Assembly: GCF_002575655.3 (NCBI RefSeq)
Contig: NC_053040.3
Span: forward strand, 224,206,628 to 224,270,627
Length of the DNA stretch: 64,000 bases
Direction: 5' to 3'
Source: Aegilops tauschii subsp. strangulata
Taxonomy: Eukaryota > Streptophyta > Magnoliopsida > Poales > Poaceae
Made by a program: the position numbers and the translations under genes. Positions 45,650 to 57,608 of the stretch are shown here, one piece after another. Numbering within the stretch: the first letter of the stretch is position 1; the number at the start of each line of letters is the position of its first letter. Below the pieces are notes generated by a model. It was not told the origin of the DNA, did no database searches, and was given only the letters and a program-made list of their open reading frames with translations.

Positions 45650-46196
45650 GGTGGCAGTGCCATCTCTCATGCTGGTTCTACTGCAGTGTCAAGCGGACTA
45701 GTTGCTTAGTTTTATTTCAGGGGTGTGTTGTGCTGAGCCCCTAGCGGAACTATGTTTATGTTCTTTCTCGTTATTTTAACTCTTTAGTATGTACGGTAGT
45801 ACTAGTATGTATTACTACTGTTCTTCTTGTAGTTGGTACTACTACTCGTATCTTCACGTTCCTACTGTACTTAATACATACTGGTAGTATAGTTTGGGTG
45901 AGTCGATTTCTGAAAGAAGTTTGATGGAGCGAAGGAAGAAGACGACAGAGAAGCTACCCAGTATATGTATTAGGGTGGCAGGGTGCCCATGATCTATCTT
46001 ATAAGTCTTGGGTGTGGAATGCAGTTCGCCAGAAAAAATGGATCGTGCCCATGGTTAAACGGATGGCGGGGGTGGGGGAGCATGGCGGTGTCAGGCGGTT
46101 CAGGGGAGGGCGGGGCAGCGGGCGGCAGGCGGTTAGGCGTGTATCAATTATGGAGGTTGAAGAAGCCCTTCTGGCATCCATGTTTCATCCAATGGC
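45650..46196. other. 3' flank of the exonuclease relic
   Basis: No gene is seen. A short ACTACTA/GTACT-rich patch lies near 45785-45890. Small open frames at 45983-46374 overlap the next candidate on the other strand. Confidence 0.3.
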
Positions 46197-46538
46197 TCAC
46201 AAGAGTCGACTGACCCAAATTGTTCCTTCAGATTGCAGGATCCACGTGGCATTCAAGGTCTCGAAGGTAGATTCCGCGTCTGCATCCGGTCTGTGGGCTC
46301 GGCGCGGGCGTGACCGGCTTTTGCCGCGACAGCCACCATACGCGCCTCCTCCGCGCGGGCGGAGACGACAATGACATGCTAGGTCCTCCTCGCCGGTGTG
46401 CTGGAGCACGCGCTCGTCCTCTTCTTCGTATGCTGTGGGCATAGACGCGGCTCCACCATCTGCCCACGTGCTTGGCAGCGCGGCGGCATCGCGAGGAGGG
46501 ACTGCAGACGATGTGAACGGGTGAGCCTTCGGCTTCAT
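46197..46538 (-). CDS. Hypothetical small protein, doubtful
   Basis: An ATG at 46538 (MKPKAHPFTSSAVPPRDAAA) opens a 113-residue frame. A competing frame (46228-46560) is equally open in its second half (GCRRGIYLRDLECHVDPAI), so a frameshift is possible. The style resembles other broken grass genes nearby. No domain is recognised. Confidence 0.25.
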   Translation of the reverse strand: MKPKAHPFTSSAVPPRDAAALPSTWADGGAASMPTAYEEEDERVLQHTGEEDLACHCRLRPRGGGAYGGCRGKSRSRPRRAHRPDADAESTFETLNATWILQSEGTIWVSRLL

Positions 46539-48344
46539 GGCACAGGGATGGCGGGGACACGGCGATGATGGACGAGAGATGGTCGGCCGGAGCAGGCGGG
46601 CGCCTGCATGCTCAACCGTGGCGGCGACATATTAATGAGCGCGTGTATGGGAGCTTAGTTTAGTTTTGTATAGGGTTGGTCAAACTTAAAAGAACACCGT
46701 ACTAGTACACGTAAACATTAGACTGAGGTTGTGCTTATACTACCAGATTAGTTAGCACATCATCGATACGGAATCCTGTCCAAGCGCGTGCACCGCGGCC
46801 GCGTGGTCGATCGAACGGTGCATCACCGTGTCACGCTCGAAGGACATCCACCGAACCTTTTTTTGTGTGTGAAAACAATCCCGAATATCACTCTACTTTT
46901 TTTCCTGGAAAAGTTCTTCACGCTACAATATTTCCATATATTTGAATTTAGCTTCAGTTCGTGCTTATTTGGATTTTGATGTTTTTGGTGCGCCCTAGTT
47001 TTTTTTTAATACTGATTCTGTGTGTGTGACTGAGAGAGAACACGTGTACGTGTCCATATGTGTGTTGTGGCGGAAGGGCAATGTGGAACAGTGTGCGTGA
47101 TAGAGACATAGAGAGGTGTGAATGTGCAAATGATCATGCATGCGTGAGACATAGAGAGATGCCGATACATTGTGTATACATGAGAGAACGGTCTTCTATT
47201 TTTAGTTGTGTGTGTGCGAGAGAGAGAGAGAGGAGCATCCATAACACAACAACCATCTCTCTTGATTCGTCCGTCCCTCGCACGATCGCATGTAATGCAT
47301 GCATCAACGCACACATTTTGACACCCTCACCCGACCCCTGCCCACGTCAAGGCCCGCACATCGCTCTCTATCTCGCACGCACAATCTTTGCATGAAAACC
47401 CTATTTAGCATGTAGCTTTCCATCACATACACACACATTCTCTCCATAGGTTTGATTTCTCTCAATATCTCTCTCTCTCACACACACATGCGCACTACAC
47501 ACACACTCCCCCTCCCCCGAGCACACAATTCATCCCATCCAAGGTTATATGGCGACCACTCTCGCTTGTGCTTCTCTGCACCCCAACATGCACACCACCT
47601 CAATCTTCAAAGAGGGCATCGAGGAGATCGAACACGGCGATCACACTGCACTAGAGAATGCATGGCCATTTGGAAGCGGGATGATGTGACGACGGCTGAC
47701 TGACTCCTCCCCCCTCTCTCTCCCGCACAAAATTATGAATCCCTCAACCCACGAGATCCTTCCCCTCTTTTCCATGTTTTTCCAGCTCTCTCATCAAACC
47801 CGTTGTCTCTTCTCCTTCCGCGTGTACAAAATCCGGATGCACATGCATCTCATGTATATTACATGTCTCCATCTTTCTCACAGACCAAACTTCTTCCTCT
47901 CTCTCTATCTCTCTCTCTCTCTATCTATCTCTCTCTCTCTCTCTCTCTCTCGCTAGGTTTGTCTCCTACTCTCTCACCCACATACATACAATCTTTCCCG
48001 CCCTATCTGCTCCATCTTCGCAAGCTCTCTCTACACGTTTCATTCACACATTGAGATGTGTTCAAAATATTGCTTTTATAATGGACCATGTAGAGTTATG
48101 GTTGGTTTTGTTGCGTCCTACAAAGTAATAACTATGAAATGCATTTAGATTTTAATTTGACTGGGATTATGTGAGTTTGATCATATTGTGACGTACTATC
48201 GACCTCGTATACATCTTGGAATTCAACAATGATTCTAACTATTGAATTGTATAAACCATTACATTCGAAGTCAGTAGCCTAATATATTTATTTTACATTA
48301 CACAAATCTTTAATTCCACTACAAACTAAGAAAACAAATGTGTA
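46539..48344. other. Low-complexity spacer with microsatellites
   Basis: No gene is seen. It holds CA and CT/GA-rich patches, including GAGAGAGAGAGAG near 47219-47233, CACACACA near 47480 and a perfect-to-near CT run at 47896-47951. Confidence 0.5.
47896..47951 (+). repeat. CT microsatellite
   Basis: About 56 bp of CT repeats with occasional CTAT steps. Confidence 0.9.
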
Positions 48345-48600
48345 CTCCCTCCGTTTTTATTTAAGTCCGCGTATTAGCATTGGTCAAAGTCAAGTTTTGT
48401 AAACTCTCACAAAGTTCATAACAAAAAATACTAACATATACAATAACAATTAAATACCATTAGATTCATTATTGAATGTACTATCACATCATACATATTT
48501 GTTATGGTAAATGTTTATATTTTTCTATAAACTTGGTCAAACTTTAGGAAGTTTGACTTCGGTCAAACCTAATATGCCGAGTTAATAAAAACAGAGGGAG
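48345..48600. mobile_element. Stowaway MITE (256 bp)
   Basis: Begins CTCCCTCCGTTTTTATTTAA and ends TTAATAAAAACAGAGGGAG, flanked by TA at both sides. The arms contain GGTCAAAGTCAAG and its inverted form. Confidence 0.85.
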
Positions 48601-49400
48601 TACTAGTAGTTACTAGTACTACTAACTACTAGTACTACTCGCTAGTTGCTTAGCCCAATCACCCAACACACCAAACGGGGAGTTCAGTGTTACAAAATTT
48701 TGTGGTCGGCGGGAAAATCTCCCGCGACCCTGATTCGAGCAGTGCGAAGTTACCATCATACCCTTCGGAACAGGCCTACGAATGATGGTTGGTAGGGGGT
48801 TGTTTTGGTAACTTCAGGTTCACCATACCCAGCCAACCACACCCCGGCACCAGAGTAGTAGACCTGAATACTCCCCATTTTCTATCCCCATCGCAAAATA
48901 GACTTCGTTGTCCTCCCTTTCTACATCGGCGCACTCGTCCACCGCAGCGCATCTGCCTCATTGACGACGTCGTACGCTGCACTGGGGCCAGCCACCGTCG
49001 TCGTCGTACACAGAGCCTCTTCCCCAGCACCGTCTTCCACGGTCTCGGATATGCTTCCCGGAAGCCAACGCCAAGCGCATAAGCACCACCATCGTGGACA
49101 ATGAACTGACTCCTGTTGCTGACCATGATGCATAGAGGCCGCCATGAACATCATACTCCTCCTCAATTGGTAATGTGTGTATTGAATCTCTTAGCAGTAC
49201 ATGTGCAGTTCCAATTTTGTTCATACCTACCCTTCAAATTTCCTGGTTGCTATTGTTCCCATAAAAGTAATTGGTTATAGCTTGCATTGTCTAACAGAAT
49301 ATCACCTTGTAAGTGCGCGTCGCTCCTGTATTGCGCTGTGCTTGGGTAGGTTCTTCATCTGCAACCAGTAGTGTGGCAAATGATGGAAAGTTTTTTAGAA
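48601..49400. other. Spacer of unclear origin
   Basis: The block 48660-48860 (CGGCGGGAAAATCTCCCGCG, a short hairpin, and GGTAACTTCAGGTTCACCA) has the look of a repeated Triticeae sequence. No convincing gene is seen; the minus frame 48776-49126 has no recognisable domain. Confidence 0.35.
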
Positions 49401-49720
49401 CTAGCAAGATGCCCATGCGTCGCATAGAACATCAAGATGCAATTGTATGAGTAGTTAATCATGTGGGAGAAAAGGATGAACAAGGGAAGGCCTTATTTGC
49501 AAATCTGGAGAGGGGTGTGGGTATCTTTTTGCAAAATTCCCATAGTTTCCTTCCTATCCATCGGATATAAATTGGACGGCCTATATTGCAGGATGGCAGG
49601 CACACCATCATCACCAACTCTATTTTTATAAGATATAAATAAGATAATATAATAATATATATAAAAGTAGAGATAAATATAAATATAAGATAAATATAAG
49701 AGTAGAGAAGAGAGTAGGGA
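49401..49720 (-). mobile_element. Small non-autonomous Helitron (320 bp)
   Basis: On the minus strand it starts TCCCTACTCTCTTCTC after A and ends CTTGCTAG before T, with an ATGCGACGCAT hairpin near the end. Same family as 38097 and 43753. It ends 43 bp before the TATA box of the AP2/ERF relic. Confidence 0.7.
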
Positions 49721-49762
49721 TAGCAGGGACGTCGGAAAGGATCGCGCGCGCGCGCGGCGCGC

Positions 49763-49771
49763 TTTATAAAA
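49763..49771 (+). promoter_or_regulatory. TATA box of the AP2/ERF relic
   Basis: TTTATAAAA follows a CGCGCGCGCGCGG run. The leader is CT-rich. The distance to the coding domain (about 95 bp) is usual. Confidence 0.55.
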
Positions 49772-49862
49772 TCCAACGCCCTCCCACCGCTCTGTGCCTT
49801 GCCATCGCTCTCTCCCTGCTCTGTGCCTGGCCACCGCTCCCTCCCCGCTCTTTCTCGCCTCG

Positions 49863-50206
49863 CCGCCGCCGCGTCGCTGGGAAACATGGGGATACCACAG
49901 CGTCCGCGCATGCCCTTCTGGCGGCTTCTCCGCCGTGATCTGGTTCCGCGGGATGCGCCACGGCCTCGGCACTTTCGACACCGCCCACGAGGCCGCCCGC
50001 GCGTACGACGCGGCGGCGTGGCGCCTCCGGTGGCCTCATAGAGCATTGAACTTCCCCAACTTGTGGACGCGGGAGCGGGCGCAGGAGCTCGCGCCTCTGC
50101 CGCGGCTTATCACCGACGAGGATCATCGCGATACCCGGAGGTGGGAGCACCGTCTCGGCATCGCAGAGATGGACGAGGAAGCCACGGCGCTGTGGCGCCA
50201 ACGCTT
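49863..50206 (+). pseudogene. AP2/ERF-like protein relic, 5' part, split by LARD B
   Basis: The frame reads PPPRRWETWGYHSVRACPSG then GLGTFDTAHEAARAYDAAAW and LNFPNLWT, an AP2/ERF DNA-binding domain of about 60 residues. The usual start Met is absent; CCG codons stand where ATG would be expected, so the start has been lost or lies elsewhere. It ends in ATALWRQR at the LARD B insertion. The part after the insertion is at 61753-61924. Members bind DNA as transcription factors; the family with this C-terminal layout is expanded in grasses. Confidence 0.75.
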
Positions 50207-53200
50207 TGTCAGGACCCCAATTCTAAGTCACACCGATCTAGCCTGTAACACCTCATATCACTTTGCGGCCTCACGCACGGTATTCCCACGGGTGTCGCCT
50301 TACCATGCCCGGGACCGTTTGCGCCTTTTGGCTCACGTATATGATAGTGTCGCTAGCATCCATATGACAGAGAACCCGGGCCGACATGGCTAGTCGTGAA
50401 CCCAAAGCGGCACTAACTTACGGGGACATGCATACATGAATCAACATCGAGCATGTCGGTCAGCAACGTGTGAATCCGGGCTGTAGCACTGGGCTAACAG
50501 GACTCCGGGAACCCGGGCTGTAGCAGGCTAGGCAGGACTCCGGATGTCACCGCGTGACATTTCCCCGAAGGGACAGACACAGGAACGAAGTGAATCACAT
50601 GCCGGCCAGTCAAGTGTTCCGGAGCAGTAGTGCTGGGCTAGCAGGACTCCGGTGAACCGGGCTGTAGCGGACTACTATGGCTCATGGAAGCACAAGACTA
50701 CATTTCCCCATAAGAGAGGCTACCAAGGGTAAACAACTAGATTGTCGGATCCCACACATACCAAGCATTTCAATCATGCACACAATATGCTCGCTATGTG
50801 CAAATACAACATGGCATCACAACTAGACTCTACGACTCAGAGTATTTATTCATTAGGCTCTGAGGAGCGAGATATTAAAAACATAGGTCTCAAGCTAAAC
50901 GTCGAAGTCCACACAGAACTACTAGCAAGACTGATGTCTCTCTGCAAAACATAAAATAAGCAAACGTGAGTACAAATGAACCCAGCAAGACTTACATCAG
51001 AACTATCTACATATGGATCGGTATCAACAAAGGGGGTGGTGGAGTTTAACTGCAGCAAGCCAGCTTTGACTCGGTGGCTATCCTAAACTACGACTGCAAG
51101 TAACTCTTTTGAGGTGGCGCACACGAGTCCACATATTCACCATATCAATACACCACTATGGATTCGCTCCCGTCTCCCTACGAGAACGCCATCCATAGCA
51201 CTCACGGTTATCTTGCGCATTTTAGAGTATCCACTTTCACTTGTCTATGAACTGTTATAGGCAACCCAGAAGTCCTTTACCGCGGACACGGCTATTCGAA
51301 TAGATGATGTTAACCCTGCAGGGGTGTACTTCGTCACACACGCTCTCACCACTTACCGCCGTTTACACAGCATGTACTCGGCAACCTTCAAGCGGAAGCC
51401 CAACGTGGGTGTCGGCCGCAGCCTACCTAAACACTCAAGTCTCTAGTCCAGGTTTATCGCCTATTCAGGTTCCATCCGCAGGGAGTCCAGCCGAGGTTTC
51501 CACATACGGCCCCGAACGATGTGTACAGGGTTCCGCGACACCAAACGGGCGCCCGGCATGCCCGGCCACGTGCCTACCGCATCACAGCCCACCCCTCGGG
51601 TCAGTGCTGCCCATGGCCTCCAGCATACTACAAACGCCAGAAACTACTTGCAACTCCTGGACAGAGGACAAGGGTGATTAGGAAGCCGAGAGGGTCCATT
51701 GGTTTCGGGCCCAATGCGTGGTAGTAACTGTATCATGGATCACAAACACAGAACTCAGTTCCTGAGGACGGCTTCAATGAGACAACCCACCATGCACTCC
51801 TACATGGCCTCTCACCGCTACCTTTACCAAATCGTGTTCACACACTTAGCTCACACACAGTAGGACATGTTCATCACCATTCCAACTCATCCCTGATGAA
51901 TCAGACCAGACTCAACTCTAAGCAGTAGCAGGCATGACAAACAAGCAGGAATGAGTAGGCACATCAGGGCTCAAACAACTCCTACTCATGCTAGTGGGTT
52001 TCATCTATTTACTGTGGCAATGACAGGTCATGCAGAGGATAAGGGGTTCAACTACCGCAGCATGAAACAGTTGCATCGTTGTTGTCCTAATGCAGTAAAA
52101 CGGAGTAGAGCGAGAGAGTGGTATTGTATCGGAATGAACAAGGGGTTTTTGCTTGCCTGGCACTTCTGAAGATGGTATAGCTCTTCATCGGTGTCATCGA
52201 ACTCATCGTCGGAACATACGTCTACCGAGGGGGAACAATTACCGGCAACAGAGAGGAAATACAATCAATGCAATGCAACAATATGATGCATGAATGTGAC
52301 ATGGCAATATGCTGTGATTTGAGCTAATGCAGCTAGCAACGATTTAAATGGAGTTGGTTTGAACACTAGATTCAAATTTGAACTCCACATGAGGCATTTG
52401 AAATACCATTGATTCAAATTGTCATATACAGTGGTTGTAAGTTGTTCAAACATGCATGAGAATGCCATAAACAGATTCTTCATATTTTTCTGATAATTTT
52501 TCATATATAAATTATTTCATTTGGAGTTACGGTTGATTCTCTATGATTTTTAGAAGTTTAGGCAATTTTCTGGATTTTCTAATTATTTAGAATTAAACTA
52601 ATTCCGGAAAATGCATTACTGCGTCAGCACTACGTCAGCATGACGTGAGCAAGTCCACGGGGCAACCCAGGTCAAACTGACCAGTGGGGCCCGCGTGTCA
52701 GTGGCTAACTGAACTAACCTAGTTAGATTAGCACTAACCTAGGTTAAACTAATTAAGTTTAAACCTGAACTAGATTAATTAGCCGGGAGGGGCCCGCATG
52801 TCATAGACTCAAGGGAGGTCAAATCCCCTGGTCAACCAGGGCTAACCCACCGGCGGTCAAAGCGGTCAACCCGCCGGCGTTTAGCCGCCGGCGAGGCCGA
52901 ACGCGGCGGAGGGCATCGGGAATTGCCCACAGGCGACCATTTGCACGACAGAGAGGCTCTACGTGACAAGGAGACTCGTCCGCGTCCAGTGGTGCTCACA
53001 GCAGCAGCTCTAGTAGCCTAAAGCGATGGCGGCGGCGACTTGTGCGGCGGCCGGAGTTCGGGCGTCAAGCGGATCGGCGTTGCATGGAACGGCAGGAGCC
53101 ACGGGTGGTCGCGGTTGGCTCCTGGGAACGTGCTAAGCACGGTGGCGCGCTCGGTTGTGAGCTTGCGCAGCTGTGGCCACGGCTACGCCATAGCCGGCGG

Positions 53201-54227
53201 CGAGATGCTTCGGTCATGGTTGGGGATCGGGGCTAGAGGACGAACGCGTCGACGGGGAGAGGGGCGAGGGGCGTAGGAGCTCACAGCGGTTCCGCAGGGT
53301 TGGTCAGTGGGCTCGGGGAGAGGCCGGAGCAAGCGGGGCGGCGACGAAGATCTCCGGCGTTGGGAGGTTGAAGACGACGACGTGGAGGCACTCGGGGGCG
53401 TCCGGCGTTGCACAGCTCGACGAGGAGGAAGAGGGGTACTAGGCGGAGCTCTTGGGCATCTCAGGGCGTCGCCGGGATGGCGACGTCCGCGGTGGTGGCG
53501 AGCGGCGGCGACGGAGGCGTTCGGGCAGAATGAACAGAGGAGGGGGAGAGCGTTTGGGGGAGAGAGAGGGAGAGCCAGACGGCTCTGGGGGTCGCGTGGC
53601 ATCGTCCAGACGCGTCGAGGCAGAGCCAGGCAGGCAGGGAGGGAGGAGGTGGCCGCGGCGTGTAGCTGCGCGCGTCGGGCACGCGCCCTAGCCTACTGGC
53701 ACGAGGAGGTAGGCGACAGGAGAGCGCCTGGTGGGCTGGGCCGCCAGCTGGGCCGGCCAGGTGGCTTTGGTGGGTGCCAGGTAGGTATCTTCTCTCTTTG
53801 CTTTCTGTTTTGCTTTCTGTTGTTGATTTAGTAAAATACTAAACCACTACTAAAACTTCTGAAAATATTTGTGGGCACAATTAGAATTATTTCCAACAGC
53901 CCTCAACTAGTTTCAGAATTATTAGAGCATTTAAAATATTTATAGGATTTAAGTGCTCCAATTCAAATACAATATGAGTTAATTCAAAAATCCAAAAATG
54001 ACCTAAAATATATTCATCATTTTTGGCAGAGGTTTTCACCTTAACCAGAAATCATGAACTTTTCTTAGGGACATTTTGGGACTTATTGAAAAATATTTTA
54101 TTTGATCCTATTTGAATTCTTCCTGATGCTAGGGTTTGATCAATCCCCATTTCAACTTAAGTAAAAATTGAACATGATGCAACAGACAAGTGCTAGCCTA
54201 GTGCAAGGTAAGGCTAGGGATGTGACA
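50207..54227 (-). repeat. 3' LTR of LARD B
   Basis: On the plus strand it starts TGTCAGGACCCCAATTC and ends AGGGATGTGACA. It lacks about 137 bp that the other LTR has at about 58294-58430, between GGTCTCA and GGTATCA. Confidence 0.85.
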
Positions 54228-57200
54228 ACTCACCCCCACTAAACAAGAATCTCGTCCCGAGATTCAAGACGTGAGGTAAGAAGACAGAGGGGACACAAAC
54301 TAACATGATCTTCACGATCCAAGTTGCACTTCATAAGAACGTTGATTCGATCACCATCTTTGTCTTGATGTCTTGCTCTGAGAACTCCAACCGACAAGAC
54401 AACAAGAGGAAAGGGAAAACTCTAGAAGGATCGATCTTCTCGAATATCGAACAACTCAGGATCAACTCATGGAGGGAGGCATTGAAACATCTCTCGAGCT
54501 GAGAGGAAAAACATGCACCAGGAGGGACGGAAGAAACAATTTGATGAGGGTTTCAAAGTAGCGAGGAAAAATTGACATGATTCCATAATGGGGCACCTTG
54601 GGAAAGGTGACTCGTAGAGTTATTCCCTCAAGTGGCAAAAGAATTACTTTTGATATAAATATCATTGAAACTCTTTATGCCAGCCTAAGGCAATCACAAA
54701 CGATCGTTCGAGGGAGTTCGGGAGAACGACACACTCGGGCTAGAATGGAAGATGTGGACTACCTTGTTGAAGACAACGTAAGGAATGATTTTTGCTTATC
54801 ATCGGAAATGAATGGGACTCATGGTAAGTCCACCTTTGAAGATGGACCTGGACAGCAACTGCTGAGAAGGGCAGCCCATGGAAAATGGCATGATGGGGTG
54901 CAAGCTGGGAACAAAATGCAACCGTTGGGAATGTTCCAACCATCATATCTGCCTGAGATTCAGATCTGATTGGTGATAGGATACTTCAGACTCAGCATGT
55001 CTGAAAAGAAAGTTTGCAACACAATTCGACGAGATGGCGTTGCGAGATTCTCGAGGAATGAACTAAGATAGCAAGCTCCAAAACATGAGCTGGTTCTGCT
55101 AAACACATGTGAACACGCTGTCCCAGACAAGCATGACCACATAGTAGTCTTATGATAAAACACTACCGAGTTCAGGTGGGGAACCATCATCTAGGGTAAC
55201 GAAGTCTTGTGCATGACCTAGGATTTGCACAACAACTCCTTTTCCTTGAACAAATCAATCAGTGGCTTGGTATGCTAGGAACACATATAGAACGAAGGTT
55301 GCAAGTCTCCGAACCACAGAATACTTTGCACGTATGCATGACCGATTTTGGGATGATTCCAAAAGAAGCAACATTGACTTTCTCAAATCCACGACGGCAA
55401 CTTGCATCAGATGCAAGTGAATTAGAGGAAGTCACTACTTTCATCCAAACATATGCTTCATGAACGGAACACGAAGATAATGCTTATAAAGTTTCCAATA
55501 CTAGCTGGATGTTCAACACGAGTCATGGAGAAGGTAGCAGTGTTGCTGATGGGCTCAACAACAATTCATCCAGGTTTCCATGGAGATGGAATTCCATAAT
55601 TATGTGAACAAGTGATAGCATTGGTCAGACCCAAAAGATATAATGGTGTATGCTCGAGGGATCAACCACGAGTAAGACAACATTATGAACATCGTTGGTT
55701 CTGATTTGATTTGATGATAGCCCATACTCAAATCAAAGTCTTGATACGACAATAGGTCCAACAACTGATCACAGGGACCAATCGATGAAGATATCATCTA
55801 TCTTCAACAGACGCAAATATATCCCTTGAAATGAACTAAGCTGGCAAGCTTTTATCTTCCAACTCTCCAAGTTGTTGTTTAGCTTGACCAACTAGCTCAG
55901 GGGTATCCAACACGGATTCTTGGAGAAAGGGTGGTTTACAGGAAACCAACTTGATCACGAATTCATCATAGCGGTCAGGTGACAACCTGGTGATACTCCC
56001 GAGAAGATATTCGGAAAATCACGTACCACCGATATGTTACTAGGCTCGAGAACAATCTCGCCTTTCAGAGCAAGACGATATGATCAAATAAGCAAGGGAT
56101 TGAATAATCCTAACTCATTGATCGAAGAGTGCACCGGAAATAAGGACTAGGTAGCACGATCAACCTTAGGATGTGATTCAGTAACCAACACGCTAAGGAT
56201 GAAATTATTGTCCTTTAACTACCAAGCAACGGAGTTGCTAGGAGTATTGATTTCACACATCATAGTTCACTTGTCGGCATTCCGGTTGCAACAACACGGG
56301 ACCAAGAAATGAGTGATGATGGCGAGGAGTATCACTGCGTCAAGAATTCATAAGAGGTGGTGCAATTCCTACGATATTGTCGACATAAAGGGGGTAATAC
56401 TCGAAGGTAGAATAGAACAAAAACTGGTTTGGCATTTTGATCTGTGGAATACAACTACTTTGACCCAATCCCAGAGATGGACGAGGTACTGGAGTTTGTT
56501 TCTCCTAGTCATTCCGGATTAGAATGGCTTGTCAGACCACAAGAATAATAGGCATCGATAACACAAATGCACAATTACTCCTGACTATCAATTGATAGAC
56601 GAGGACCAGAAAATAACTAAAGAGGGACAACCCAAAGGAACATATGTTTTTCTGAGTTGTGGATGCATGGATTAGTATGTCGAACAAATTCAGCATATTT
56701 CTTCCGGATAACCCATGCAGAGGAGGAAGGACTGGCAGAGTCACAATATGAATGGAGTACTCCTCAAGAGCGCCCTGGTTGTGATCTTTTGGTTCAAAAG
56801 AACTCCTGCCAAGAATGGTTCATGGTATTTGGAAGAACGATATACCACGGACCTCGAAGACTATCACAAAGCTTACTAATATCCTAAAGGAACGAGCAAA
56901 CACTAGCTACACGAATTAAGTAGAGTGAATCTTGGGTTCAAGAACCCAGAAATAGAATGCCTACTAACTAAATGGCATCACGGGATGCTTTCGAGAATAA
57001 TGGCCAGAATCATCACACTGGGACACACAACATGGCTAGGTTACTAGATGATCCCCTAAGACACCTAGGGTCATAATAATAACTCCAACATATATGTCAA
57101 GGCAATAGAGTACCTCAACTCAGCAATTAGTGTGATTAACCTGGCCTAAAGGAACATCGAAACCAGAGGGAGATGATTTTGCAAATGCATCAGATAGTTT

Positions 57201-57608
57201 AGAAACCTGGGATGACTTGGATAGCATAACGACTGTAAATGCTCAAAAATACTTGAGACATCCTGCAAAATAGTGGCATGACCACTCAACATCATAATAG
57301 GAACTTCCGGGATCAATGGTCAACATACGGAAGTAGTAGGAACTGAACTGAGGCTTAAATCCATCAATCCTATGAGTCTACGGATTAGTAACACGTCATC
57401 CTGATAGATAGATGAGAAGGCCTAGTTCTTAATCCCTGTAGAAGAGAAGAGGGTGAATCAGATCAGAAGGGCATAAGGTAAAGGAATAAAAAGAGCCTTA
57501 CGTACCCTCCCACAATCAATTCCCTTATATAACTAAAGCATTTCTAGACACAACTTCAACCAGTTTGGCTTGGTAATCCTACAGGCAGTCAGGCTCTGAT
57601 ACCAACGC
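54228..57608 (-). repeat. Non-coding interior of LARD B
   Basis: No long credible frame. The right end has the primer binding site (CTCTGATACCAACGC on plus at 57594-57608). The left end has the hairpin GAATCTCG-TCC-CGAGATTC at 54247-54265. Small frames of 60-120 codons such as 54598-54969 show no domain. Confidence 0.7.
54247..54265 (-). other. Hairpin next to the polypurine end of LARD B
   Basis: On the element strand it reads GAATCTCG-GGA-CGAGATTC, 8-bp perfect arms and a GGA loop. The core ATCTCGGGACGAGAT is identical to LARD A (29604-29620). Confidence 0.7.

Noticed and set aside
48776..49126. A 116-residue minus-strand frame
   Set aside because: No domain, overlaps repeated-looking sequence, and competing frames are equally long.
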